Assembly: GCA_910589115.1 (NCBI GenBank) | Contig: CAJUSB010000002.1 | Location: 1-18,560 of the forward strand | Direction: 5' to 3' | Length of the DNA: 18,560 nucleotides | Source: an uncultured Clostridia bacterium | GTDB taxonomy: Bacteria > Bacillota > Clostridia > Oscillospirales > Butyricicoccaceae | Made by a program: the position numbers and the translations under genes | Part shown: one piece after another, positions 1 through 6,705 of the stretch | Numbering within the stretch: position 1 is the stretch's first letter | How the letters are laid out: each line of letters begins with the position of its first letter | Notes under the pieces: generated by a model | Databases searched by the model: none | The model's input: the letters and a program-made list of their open reading frames with translations, nothing else | Told to the model about the DNA's origin: nothing

Positions 1-381
1 TAATCAACCATTCTTACTTTTGCAAATTACTGGAAATTTTATGAAACTGCCGTGCCTTTGCACTTGCGCCTGTTTTTCATGGTCTTTTGAAAGCTGTTCA
101 AATCACAGCCTCTGTAAATTTTCATGACGCTTCATGCCTTGAAAGTGATTTGCTTACCGTGCTGGCGGCTGCCTGTCCGGGCACTGTTTGAAACCAGTAC
201 ACAGGGCCTCCCTGCCCCGCAGGGAACCAGCCAATCACCTTATAGTGGCTGGTATACTGGCCCCATAAATTTCAAGGGACCGCTTTCCGTATTCATCAGG
301 GGGCCGCTTTAACCCAGGAAAGTGACTTTCCTGCTTTACAGAAAAGTCACTGAATTGTTACCATTATTTGAAATTTTCTTC
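1..381. other. Non-coding stretch before the first gene
   Basis: I see no convincing gene here. A 62-codon open frame at 124-312 lacks a ribosome binding site and family-like composition. The stretch holds several inverted repeats: TCCCTGC/GCAGGGA (209-225), CCAGCCA/TGGCTGG (227-252) and GTGACTTT/AAAGTCAC (322-350). None has a following T-run, so I do not call a terminator. It may be the tail of an intergenic region whose upstream gene lies outside the window. Confidence 0.5.
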
Positions 382-411
382 TTGCATATTACGTCTGTCA
401 TATGATATAAT
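382..411 (+). promoter_or_regulatory. Promoter of the small orphan gene
   Basis: A -35 TTGCAT (382-387), an 18-bp spacer and a perfect -10 TATAAT (406-411) lie about 55 bp before the start codon at 467, in an AT-rich pocket. This fits a housekeeping sigma-A promoter. The -35 is imperfect. Confidence 0.65.
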
Positions 412-466
412 AAGGACACTTAAATATATGCACTGATTGTAAATTATGAAAGAGGAGGAGAAAAGT

Positions 467-700
467 ATGAAACCGCAATATATTCCGCCGCATTTTCCGA
501 TGAATGGCAGGCCGACGCCAAAGATGCTTCAGGTTCAAAATATCCTGTCCACCATGCAGAAACGTGAGCTCTACTGCTTTTTCCAGTGGTACTCTCCCCT
601 CCCGAACTTTGGTTCCGAGGGGCTTCCGAGTTTCCTTTGGAATTATGGCCCGGAACCTGACGCCTACTATGATGATTCTTTACTGAAACAGGAGGCTTAA
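467..700 (+). CDS. Small hypothetical protein, 77 aa
   Basis: I do not recognise this protein. The start at 467 is preferred over the in-frame ATG at 446, because an AGAGGAGG ribosome binding site (450-457) sits between them at ideal spacing; starting at 446 would translate the Shine-Dalgarno itself. The product is soluble-looking, with no signal peptide or membrane segment. It begins with a Pro-rich segment (MKPQYIPPHFPMNGRPTP), has a short amphipathic helix-like part (about residues 20-35), and an aromatic Trp/Tyr/Phe-rich C-terminal half (CFFQWYSPL, FLWNYGPEP, DAYYDD). It is a monocistronic unit with its own promoter (382-411) and a strong intrinsic terminator (734-778), which argues that it is a real expressed gene. 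Function is unknown. Confidence 0.75.
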   Translation: MKPQYIPPHFPMNGRPTPKMLQVQNILSTMQKRELYCFFQWYSPLPNFGSEGLPSFLWNYGPEPDAYYDDSLLKQEA

Positions 701-733
701 ATGGTTCCATCTCAATTACATATATCACTGCAT

Positions 734-778
734 AAAAGCACTGCCGCAAGACCTTTCTCGTTTTGCGGCAGTGCTTTT
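734..778 (+). terminator. Intrinsic terminator after the small orphan gene
   Basis: A perfect 16-bp inverted repeat, AAAAGCACTGCCGCAA (734-749) and TTGCGGCAGTGCTTTT (763-778), with a 13-nt loop and a closing T-run. The A-run on the left arm makes it capable of working in both directions, so it could also stop leftward transcription from the blaI-blaR1 operon. Confidence 0.88.
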
Positions 779-804
779 TATATTCGTGAGCGCTGGAGAT
801 TATC

Positions 805-968
805 GTTTGATCCGCCTGCGCGGCGAGCGGTCTTCCGCAGACAGCGCCAGAGGGACGAGTCCCTCTGGACTCCCTTCCATCGCCTGCGGGCGGGACGAAA
901 GGCGGCTGCGACTGGCGGTTGCCGCTTGATCCGCCTACGCGGCAGGCGGTCTTTCTCAGACAGCGCTG
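805..968 (+). repeat. Dispersed hairpin repeat, copy A plus a partial second copy
   Basis: This fills the 303-base gap between the orphan gene and the end of the BlaR1-like gene; I see no gene in it. It contains a GATCCGCCTGCGCGGC block, a hairpin CCAGAGGGAC-GA-GTCCCTCTGG (847-868), then ACTCCC and a CGCCTGCGGGCGGGAC block up to about 900. A second, partial copy of the first block follows at about 927-968. The same modules recur at 4945-5038 and 15793-15888, and inverted at 5934-6230. It begins about 36 bp downstream (in the minus direction) of the BlaR1-like stop codon. Confidence 0.8.
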
Positions 969-1003
969 CGGTCTTCACGGGTTTCCATCTCTGAAACCGT
1001 CTG

Positions 1004-2821
1004 TCAATCCACCGAAAGCCCTATCAATTTCCCCGCCGCATCATAGTCCGTGCGCACGGTCAGCGTGCCCACTTTGCCGCTATTCGGCTCAAAAGAAAAC
1101 GCGCTTCCGTCCGGCTTCTGATCTATGAATTTCGCTACAGGTTCATTCCGATAGAAAAGCTCGCGGATGCCGTCCTTTTCCTCATAGGCAATGCCATACG
1201 CCTCATACGCTGCAAAAATTTCCGCAAAGGTCCGTCCGCCCTGTGCGCCGTTTCCAGCCGTACCGGCGGCAACTGCTGTACGTTCTTCCGTCACGGTTTC
1301 TATCACATCGCCGCCAGCTTCACTAAACACAGCGGTTTCGGTTTCTTCTGTATATTCCATAATACCGGTATTTTCTGTATCGCCTGTAATATCTGCCGTT
1401 CCGGGGGATGCCGGTTCCTCTGTCATGACAGTATTTTCGGAAACCGCATAGGTCGAACGCCCGTACAATTCTTCATAGCTGCGGGAGGCAAATTCCTCCG
1501 CACTGTAAGGCGCAACACCAAGCAGCGGGCCATATCCATCCCAGCTGCCGTCTCCGTTATCCTTCCTCGCGTGCAGGGTACGTACATCAACAGTGCCATC
1601 CTTATCAAGGTATTCATAACGCATGGACCAGCCAAGCAGCGTACCGTCTTCCCAAATCTCATAACCGTCCCAGAACCAGCGGACACGTTCCCCGTTATAA
1701 TACATTTTACCGGCATTGTCATATGAAATGCCATGTTTCTGGAAACTCTCCAACAGCTCGCGTTCTTCTTTCCAATCCACCACAGAAACCGGATGCGCAT
1801 ACAGATCAGACAAAACCTCATTGCCGTTATCCGTCGTGGATGCCGTCGGGTCAGCCGCCTGCGCCGAAGTCGCAAACAACACGCCTACCGCAAATACCGC
1901 AGCGGCAGACGCCGCCACCGCACGCTCTGTCACTTTTTTCATTTTCATAATCGCTAAAATCCTTTCTTCCATTGCACTCCGATTGAAACTGCTGCATAAG
2001 GGCGCCAGCCCGCTTTTTTGCTCTTCCATTCGGATCAGCGCCCGCGCATAATCCGCCCGGCTGCTTATGCCGCAGCGGTGCACGACTGCCTCATCACAGG
2101 AAAGCTCCAAATCACGGTTGAACAACACATAAAGCACCCATGCCATAGGGTTCCACCAGTGCAGGCAAACCGCAGCAATGATGAAATATTTTGTCAGGTT
2201 ATCCATCCGCCGAATATGAATCCATTCATGTGTCAGCACATAGCCGGTCAGTGCCGCATCCTGAAACGGGAATCCCTCCGGCAGCAAAATCACAGGCCGG
2301 AAAATCCCATAGGTGAGCGGGGCCGAAATCCGTTCAAAGGTGCGTACCTGAACCCTCCGGCGGAGCGGGTGCGCTGAAAGCCATTCCTTTACGGTTTCCT
2401 GCCCAGCAGGCAGCGCGCTCCGAAACGCCCTGTTGCATCGCAATGCCATAACCGCAAAAAACAGCGTACATCCTGCCGAACCGATTCCCCATACCAACAG
2501 CAATGCCGGAAGCTGCGGCGCGGCCTGTGCCGATGTTTCTGCGGATGTCTGTGCAGGCATTGTCTCCGGCGGCAGATTTTCCGCAGCCTGTTGAGATGCA
2601 AAACGTTTGAACGGTTCAGAACTTACGTCCGCCCGAGGATTCAGCAGCGTATAGGCACTCACCGGTGATGACAGTGAAAACGGCAACAAAAATCGTGCCA
2701 GCGCCAGCCACCAAAGCAGCAAAAGCGCCCCCTTTGGCAAGCGGTGCAGGATCAGCGCACGGACAAGGACAATTACCACAACCAGAACCGCCCCGGTCAG
2801 CCCCATTTCAAGCAATGTCAT
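1004..2821 (-). CDS. BlaR1/MecR1-like M56 membrane metallopeptidase with an unusual sensor region
   Basis: A membrane-bound antirepressor/sensor protease, expected to inactivate or signal to the BlaI-type repressor encoded just upstream. The start at 2821 (MTLLEMGL) has a GAGGTG ribosome binding site and lies 10 bp after the blaI stop; the longer open frame would overlap blaI. The N-terminal part (about residues 1-320, 605 aa in all) has hydrophobic helices at about 8-25 and 33-50, one near 105-125, the zinc-protease motif HEWIH at about 198-202 with downstream ELSCDEAV, and a last helix near 300-320. The extracytoplasmic C-terminus is not a penicillin-binding domain: I see no SxxK plus KTG arrangement. 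It appears to carry two related segments (about 360-420 and 538-600) sharing a GI-x-Y...Y-x-(N)-x-x-x-V...G-T-(L/V)-x-V-R-T pattern, joined by an acidic Thr/Glu-rich linker. The inducing signal is therefore unclear. Confidence 0.88.
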   Translation of the reverse strand: MTLLEMGLTGAVLVVVIVLVRALILHRLPKGALLLLWWLALARFLLPFSLSSPVSAYTLLNPRADVSSEPFKRFASQQAAENLPPETMPAQTSAETSAQAAPQLPALLLVWGIGSAGCTLFFAVMALRCNRAFRSALPAGQETVKEWLSAHPLRRRVQVRTFERISAPLTYGIFRPVILLPEGFPFQDAALTGYVLTHEWIHIRRMDNLTKYFIIAAVCLHWWNPMAWVLYVLFNRDLELSCDEAVVHRCGISSRADYARALIRMEEQKSGLAPLCSSFNRSAMEERILAIMKMKKVTERAVAASAAAVFAVGVLFATSAQAADPTASTTDNGNEVLSDLYAHPVSVVDWKEERELLESFQKHGISYDNAGKMYYNGERVRWFWDGYEIWEDGTLLGWSMRYEYLDKDGTVDVRTLHARKDNGDGSWDGYGPLLGVAPYSAEEFASRSYEELYGRSTYAVSENTVMTEEPASPGTADITGDTENTGIMEYTEETETAVFSEAGGDVIETVTEERTAVAAGTAGNGAQGGRTFAEIFAAYEAYGIAYEEKDGIRELFYRNEPVAKFIDQKPDGSAFSFEPNSGKVGTLTVRTDYDAAGKLIGLSVD

Positions 2822-2831
2822 GCAGCACACC

Positions 2832-3191
2832 TCATTCCAGCTCGTCAACCATTTTGCGTAAGCGGGCAACCTGTTCCCTATCCAGCTTGCCCGGACTCAA
2901 CAGGGCGGCGAACAGCTTATCGACCGAACCCTCATAGAGTTTATCAACCAGTTCGGCCGTTTCGGCAGCCTGCACCTCCTCCCGGCCTACCAGCGCACGA
3001 CACAGAAACTTCGGCTCGGAACGCGCAATCGCGCCTTTCTTGATGCAGCGCTTGATGAGCGTGTAGGTGGTGTTCACGTTCCAGCCAAGCTCTGATGTCA
3101 GCTTTTCGGCAATCTGGCGGGCAGGCTGTTCCCCTTCGCGCCACAGCACCTCCATTACTTTGAGTTCAGATGTGTACAGTTTATTCTCCAT
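2832..3191 (-). CDS. BlaI/MecI-family transcriptional repressor
   Basis: A DNA-binding repressor of 119 aa, the usual length of the family. It has an N-terminal winged helix-turn-helix (about residues 8-70): ELKVMEVLWREGEQPARQIA, then a recognition segment NVNTTYTLIKRCIKKGAI. A C-terminal dimerisation helix region follows (SVDKLFAALL...LRKMVDELE). The start at 3191 has an AAAGGAG ribosome binding site. It is the first gene of a two-gene operon with the BlaR1-like protease, the arrangement in which the protease relieves repression. The promoter has two dyads matching the expected GACA-TGTC style of operator, so it very probably represses its own operon. I do not assign blaI or mecI, because no beta-lactamase lies nearby. 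Confidence 0.93.
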   Translation of the reverse strand: MENKLYTSELKVMEVLWREGEQPARQIAEKLTSELGWNVNTTYTLIKRCIKKGAIARSEPKFLCRALVGREEVQAAETAELVDKLYEGSVDKLFAALLSPGKLDREQVARLRKMVDELE

Positions 3192-3209
3192 CGTTTCGCT
3201 CCTTTCTAT

Positions 3210-3278
3210 AAGACAGTTGTCTTTTCATGGTTCTATACTACCATAGTCTTATTCGTTTGTCAATAAGACTGCTGTCTT
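3210..3278 (-). promoter_or_regulatory. blaI-type promoter with two operator dyads
   Basis: On the minus strand: -35 TTGACA (plus 3258-3263), a 17-bp spacer, and -10 TAGTAT (plus 3235-3240). Operator 1, AAGACAGTTGTCTT (3210-3223), lies between the -10 and the ribosome binding site. Operator 2, AAGACTGCTGTCTT (3265-3278), lies just upstream of the -35. A lone half-site AGTCTT sits inside the spacer. The dyad centres are about 55 bp apart. These are the likely binding sites of the BlaI-family repressor. Confidence 0.85.
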
Positions 3279-3305
3279 TTTTTGAAAATTTTCACGCAAA
3301 GGGAA

Positions 3306-3342
3306 ATCCCCCGCTCCGACATACATCACCGGAACGGGGGAT
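3306..3342 (-). terminator. Hairpin terminator downstream of pepD
   Basis: ATCCCCCGCTCCG (3306-3318) pairs with CGGAACGGGGGAT (3330-3342), a 13-bp stem with one G-T wobble. In the minus direction it is followed by TTTCCCTTT, a weak T-tract. It lies 41 bp past the pepD stop and just before the blaI promoter, so it probably insulates the two units. Confidence 0.7.
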
Positions 3343-3383
3343 CAGATTCATTGTTTTATGGTTCAAACGGCTCAATAAATGAT

Positions 3384-4844
3384 TCAGCGGGCCGCAGCGC
3401 TGTCTTGCAGGAACCGCCGGACCAGCTCATAAACACGCGCCGTAGACGCAACGTTCAGACGTTCATTGATTGAATGCACATCGCGGAGATCGGGGCCCAA
3501 TGAAATAGCATCCAGTCCAGGGAGCTTCTCTACAAAAAGACCGCATTCCAGCCCGGCGTGAATGGCCTCTACTTCACCCTCTTTTCCGCTCAGGGCGCGG
3601 TATGCGGCAAGCATCCGCTCTCTTAATGCAGATTCCCGGGCAAACTGCCAGCCGGGGTAATCACTGTGGGCGGAAACCTCCGCACCGGCAAGCGCGGCGG
3701 CAGCCTGTACTTGCTGGAGCACCATTGCTTTCTGCGAGGCAATGCAGGAACGAATCGAAGCCGTAACATGCAGGCCGTCCTCTTCCAGACGGAGCACACC
3801 CTGGTTAACTGAAGTCTGCACCAGCCCCGGAAAATCGTAACTCATCTCCTGTACACCCTGCGGCAGAACCATCAGCAGGCGGAGCGCCTGCATTGTCGCG
3901 GCGGCAGACAATGCTGTATCCGCACCAGCCGCCTCACAGGTCAGGGAAAGCCCTTTTTCCCCGCAGCCGGTGTATTCGTTTTGCAGGGAAACTGCAAATG
4001 ATTCCACAAATGCGAATAATTTTTCTTTTTCTGCCGCCGGGACTGCTGCTACTGCTTCACAATGCGGGCATATCACATTATCAAATTCGCCGCCTGCGAG
4101 AGCGGAAAGACGCAGGCCTGGGATCTCCTGACAGGCACTGTACAGGACACGGGCCATCAGCTGATTTGCCGAACAGCGCCCCTTGTCAATATCCACGCCG
4201 GAGTGTCCGCCGCGCAGTCCTGAAAGGACAATCTTACAACACGTTTCACCGGTCAGCGGTTCTTTTTGGGCGGGCAGATAGCAGTCCGTGCGCACACCGC
4301 CCGCACAAGAAACCGTAAAAATCCCCTCATCCTCCGAATCAATATTCACGAGCTGCCGCCCCTTCAAATCGGAACAGTCAAGGGCAAACGCCCCATCCAT
4401 GCCGGTCTCTTCATCGACTGTGAAAACCGCTTCCAGCGGCGGATGCACCAGAGAAGAATCCGCCAAGATTGCAAGAATCATTGCCACTGCAATACAGTTA
4501 TCACCGCCCAGGGATGTTTTTTCGGCCCAAACCCATTCGCCGTCTGTGGCGAGGTCAAGCCCTTCCTTTGCCATATCCTTGGTACAATCGGGAGCTTTCG
4601 CACAGACCATGTCCATATGCCCCTGCAAAATTACCGGTTCAGCCGCCTCCATCCCTGGGGACGCATCCTTCCAAATAATCAGGTTATTGACCGCATCCTG
4701 CCGGTAGCGCAGGCCGAGCGCTTCGGCAACTCCCACACAGAGGTCGCTAATCTGTTTTGTATTGCCGCTGCCATGCGGCACAGCGCAAAGCCTTTCAAAA
4801 TAATCAAACACCATCTTCGGCTCAAGCCCGGATAAAACAGCCAT
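3384..4844 (-). CDS. pepD: Xaa-His dipeptidase (aminoacyl-histidine dipeptidase), M20C family
   Basis: A cytosolic zinc metallopeptidase expected to hydrolyse dipeptides such as carnosine-like Xaa-His, for peptide salvage. Its 486 aa matches the PepD/PepV-size family. Predicted metal and catalytic residues are in place: H76 and D78 in QGHMDMV, D115 in SLGGDNC, the E145-E146 pair in VDEETGMDGA, D169 in NIDSED, and a C-terminal H457 in DVHSINER. The HSGVDI motif of the lid/dimerisation domain is also present. The start at 4844 has a strong AAGGAGG site. It is flanked by a hairpin in the leader (4867-4897) and a terminator (3306-3342), so it is probably monocistronic. The exact substrate range cannot be read from sequence. 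Confidence 0.93.
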   Translation of the reverse strand: MAVLSGLEPKMVFDYFERLCAVPHGSGNTKQISDLCVGVAEALGLRYRQDAVNNLIIWKDASPGMEAAEPVILQGHMDMVCAKAPDCTKDMAKEGLDLATDGEWVWAEKTSLGGDNCIAVAMILAILADSSLVHPPLEAVFTVDEETGMDGAFALDCSDLKGRQLVNIDSEDEGIFTVSCAGGVRTDCYLPAQKEPLTGETCCKIVLSGLRGGHSGVDIDKGRCSANQLMARVLYSACQEIPGLRLSALAGGEFDNVICPHCEAVAAVPAAEKEKLFAFVESFAVSLQNEYTGCGEKGLSLTCEAAGADTALSAAATMQALRLLMVLPQGVQEMSYDFPGLVQTSVNQGVLRLEEDGLHVTASIRSCIASQKAMVLQQVQAAAALAGAEVSAHSDYPGWQFARESALRERMLAAYRALSGKEGEVEAIHAGLECGLFVEKLPGLDAISLGPDLRDVHSINERLNVASTARVYELVRRFLQDSAAAR

Positions 4845-4866
4845 TCTATTTCCTCCTTCTTGTATT

Positions 4867-4897
4867 GAAAGCCCATACCAATCAGTATGGGCCTTTC
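4867..4897 (-). promoter_or_regulatory. Hairpin in the pepD leader
   Basis: GCCCATAC (4871-4878) and GTATGGGC (4885-4892) form an 8-bp stem with a 6-nt loop, extended by GAAA/TTTC on the flanks. In the minus direction it lies about 10 bp before the pepD ribosome binding site and is followed by TTTCAATAC. It could be a weak terminator for the upstream zinc-ribbon gene, an attenuator, or an mRNA-stabilising hairpin; the sequence does not decide. Confidence 0.55.
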
Positions 4898-4944
4898 ATC
4901 ACTATTTTCATACATTTACTCGTGGGTGCGGAGACGCTCCATTT

Positions 4945-5038
4945 GTTTCGCCTACGCGGCGGGCGGTCCTACGCGGACAGCGCCAGAGGGACTCGTCCCT
5001 CTGGACTCCCCTCCATCGCCTGCGGGCGGGACGAAAGA
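4945..5038 (+). repeat. Dispersed hairpin repeat, copy B
   Basis: This has the same module order as copy A: a CGCCTACGCGGCGGGCGG block, the hairpin CCAGAGGGAC-TC-GTCCCTCTGG (4983-5004), ACTCCC, then CGCCTGCGGGCGGGACGAAA. The hairpin arms are identical to copy A but the 2-nt loop differs (TC against GA). It starts 27 bp beyond the stop codon of the zinc-ribbon gene. Confidence 0.85.
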
Positions 5039-5065
5039 TGAATGCATTCTTTCTCACATCGTACT

Positions 5066-5800
5066 TTATTTGTTATGTACAAATACAATTTCGCGCTGCA
5101 CGCCATTCTCCATATCAAACCAAAAGTCCGGGGCTGATATCAGTTCAAACTTAGACCAGTCTTTGCTCACTTCATAGCCAACGACACCTCTGAGTTTTTT
5201 TCCTGCATCAACGGAATGCCCCCACAGCTTCTGCTTATCTGACCCCAAAAAAGGAGTTTCAGAAAACTTAGCACTGTAATCGTCAGCGTAGGCGTCAAAT
5301 AAAGTTACTCCAATAGGTATCTCATGATCCGAATTATTCTCTATCTCAAACTCACAAGTCAAATACACATTTCCCTTTGCCGGAGTAAGTGCGCCATTGC
5401 GCTTGCTTTCCGTAATATCAACATACGTCACAGAAATATCATTGAACGTAGCCGTTTCACCGACCGAAAATGTATTTTTATCCGATTCTGACGCTGAATC
5501 ACCGGTTTCACCCTCTCCTGCCTCTGATTCTGAGGCAGAGGTTTCATCCTCGGTCTCCGTACTTTCAACAGGTTCCTTATCGCGCTCACTGACGGGCACA
5601 TAGTCTTTATCAAGCGACATTCCGATGAACGCAATCACAAAAAACAGTACAACTCCGCCTATAAAAAAAAGCACCATTTTTTTAATCGTTTTTACGATTC
5701 CACCCTGTTTTGCTCCACATTTCGGGCAGCTTTTGGCAGATTTTGCAATTTCTGTCCCACAGGACTTGCAATTTGTCATTTTAGAATTTTTGCTACTCAT
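5066..5800 (-). CDS. Zinc-ribbon, single-pass membrane protein with DUF4352-like domain
   Basis: A predicted membrane-anchored protein of 244 aa. Domains in order: an N-terminal zinc ribbon with two CxxC knuckles (C11/C14 in NCKSCG, C25/C28 in SCPKCG); a basic stretch and one transmembrane helix (about 42-61); a low-complexity acidic Ser/Glu/Asp linker (about 71-110); and a C-terminal beta-rich domain (about 115-244) with features of the DUF4352/telokin-like fold (FSVGETATFNDISVTYVDI, YLTCEFEIENNSDHEIPIG). The topology would put the zinc ribbon in the cytoplasm and the beta domain outside. The start at 5800 has an AAAGGAAA site; an internal ATG at 5779 is possible. Codon use is somewhat more AT-rich than its neighbours. 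The function of such proteins is not established, and the family assignment is from pattern memory. Confidence 0.82.
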   Translation of the reverse strand: MSSKNSKMTNCKSCGTEIAKSAKSCPKCGAKQGGIVKTIKKMVLFFIGGVVLFFVIAFIGMSLDKDYVPVSERDKEPVESTETEDETSASESEAGEGETGDSASESDKNTFSVGETATFNDISVTYVDITESKRNGALTPAKGNVYLTCEFEIENNSDHEIPIGVTLFDAYADDYSAKFSETPFLGSDKQKLWGHSVDAGKKLRGVVGYEVSKDWSKFELISAPDFWFDMENGVQREIVFVHNK

Positions 5801-5866
5801 CGCGTTTTCCTTTCAACCACTTTCAACATACTCTCACATATCTAAATTTATGTACCATAGCCAACC

Positions 5867-5898
5867 GACCGGCCTGCCCTCCTTTTGGCAGGCCGGTC
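5867..5898. repeat. Perfect 12-bp inverted repeat
   Basis: GACCGGCCTGCC (5867-5878) and GGCAGGCCGGTC (5887-5898), with loop CTCCTTTT. There is no T-run on either side, so I do not call a terminator. It lies 67 bp upstream of the zinc-ribbon gene's start and just left of the hairpin array. A similarly built element occurs at 12350-12379. Confidence 0.75.
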
Positions 5899-5933
5899 AG
5901 CAGTGCATACGCAATCAGCTAAGTACCCAGTCC

Positions 5934-6230
5934 CCCGTCCCGCCCGCAGGCGAGGCAGAGATGCGCCAGCATCTCGGGGTCTGGGGACTTGTCCCCAGCG
6001 GGAGTCCAGAGGGCAGCGCCCTTTGGTGCCCGCCGCATGGGCGCGGGAGTCCAGAGGGCAGCGTCCTCTGGTGCTCGCCGCATAGGCGCGGGTGTCCAGA
6101 GGGCAGCGCCCTTTGGTGCTCGCCGCATAGGCGCGGGTGTCCAGAGGGCAGCGCCCTTTGGTGCTCGCCGCATAGGCGCGGGTGTCCAGAGGGCAGCGTC
6201 CTCTGGTGCTCGCCGCATAGGCGCGGGGCA
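5934..6230 (-). repeat. Hairpin array with five 45-bp tandem repeats (inverted copy D of the dispersed element)
   Basis: It starts with the inverted CGTCCCGCCCGCAGGCGA block, then the perfect hairpins GAGATGC-GCCA-GCATCTC (5958-5975) and CTGGGGAC-TT-GTCCCCAG (5981-5998). Five units of exactly 45 bp follow, beginning at 6004, 6049, 6094, 6139 and 6184. Each unit has a hairpin CCAGAGGGC-AGC-GCCCTTTGG, or its variant ending GTCCTCTGG, then a second one CGCC-GCATA-GGCG. Units 1, 3 and 4 carry GCGCCCTTTGG; units 2 and 5 carry GCGTCCTCTGG. Both versions keep the stem paired. The right edge is directly next to the stop codon at 6232-6234 of the last transporter-operon gene. The 45-bp period keeps several frames open on both strands, but I see no sign of coding. 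Confidence 0.93.
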
Positions 6231-6231
6231 A

Positions 6232-6705
6232 TTAAATATCAAAGTCGTCCGTAATCGTGAGGTCATCTTCGCCGCCCGGTACTTCCTCCTCCGGTTCCTC
6301 CGGAACCGCCGGGATGAATTCTGTGCACCAGGCCTCCTGCGGAAGTCCTGCCATCACTGCCGGAATGTTCACAATAATATTATCCATGCCGTAGGGCAGC
6401 GTCAGATTCACCGCATAAGTCTGCTCCGCGCCCCCCTTTTCTTCCGTCAGCGTTATCAGCATCTCAAAGTTTTGGCCAATCCAGGTCGCCATGCCACGGT
6501 CCTTTACACCTAAATTTGCCGCCTTCTCTCCGTTTACCGTGATCTTGGCTTTGTATGGCGCTTCATATACCGTGCCCTCGTATTCTAACGTCACATTGTC
6601 AAAATACAGCGTGTGCCCGCGCCCGATCACCATCATGACCGCCGCTATCACAAGCAGCAGAATGACCGCGCCCGCACAAAAGAAGATCCTGCGTTTCGAT
6701 TTCAC
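6232..6705 (-). CDS. Small single-pass membrane protein, fifth gene of the ABC importer operon
   Basis: A 157-aa protein of unknown function. It has a basic N-terminus (MKSKRRI), one transmembrane helix (about residues 8-28), a beta-rich extracytoplasmic domain starting TLYFDNVTLEYEGTVYEAPY, and a strongly acidic tail (PEEPEEEVPGGEDDLTITDD). The start is GTG at 6705, overlapping the TGA of the preceding permease as GTGA, with a GAGGAGG site upstream; this tight coupling ties its expression to the importer. It may be an accessory or assembly subunit contacting the binding protein or the permeases. I have a vague recollection of a DUF6672-type small protein next to such transporters, but cannot confirm it. 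The stop codon abuts the hairpin array. Confidence 0.85.
   Translation of the reverse strand: MKSKRRIFFCAGAVILLLVIAAVMMVIGRGHTLYFDNVTLEYEGTVYEAPYKAKITVNGEKAANLGVKDRGMATWIGQNFEMLITLTEEKGGAEQTYAVNLTLPYGMDNIIVNIPAVMAGLPQEAWCTEFIPAVPEEPEEEVPGGEDDLTITDDFDI

Noticed and set aside
124..312. 62-codon open frame at the left edge
   Set aside because: No ribosome binding site, no promoter, and it runs through palindromic non-coding sequence.
2822..2869. Longer start for the BlaR1-like protein
   Set aside because: It would overlap the blaI coding end. The ATG at 2821 has a GAGGTG site and begins with the first membrane helix.
6004..6228. CRISPR-like array
   Set aside because: The 45-bp units are contiguous with no variable spacers and no cas genes.
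5848..6513. Long overlapping open frames on both strands with 15-residue repeats across 5989-6228
   Set aside because: They arise because the 45-bp tandem repeat is a multiple of three. There are no ribosome binding sites, and hairpin-preserving variation explains the sequence better.
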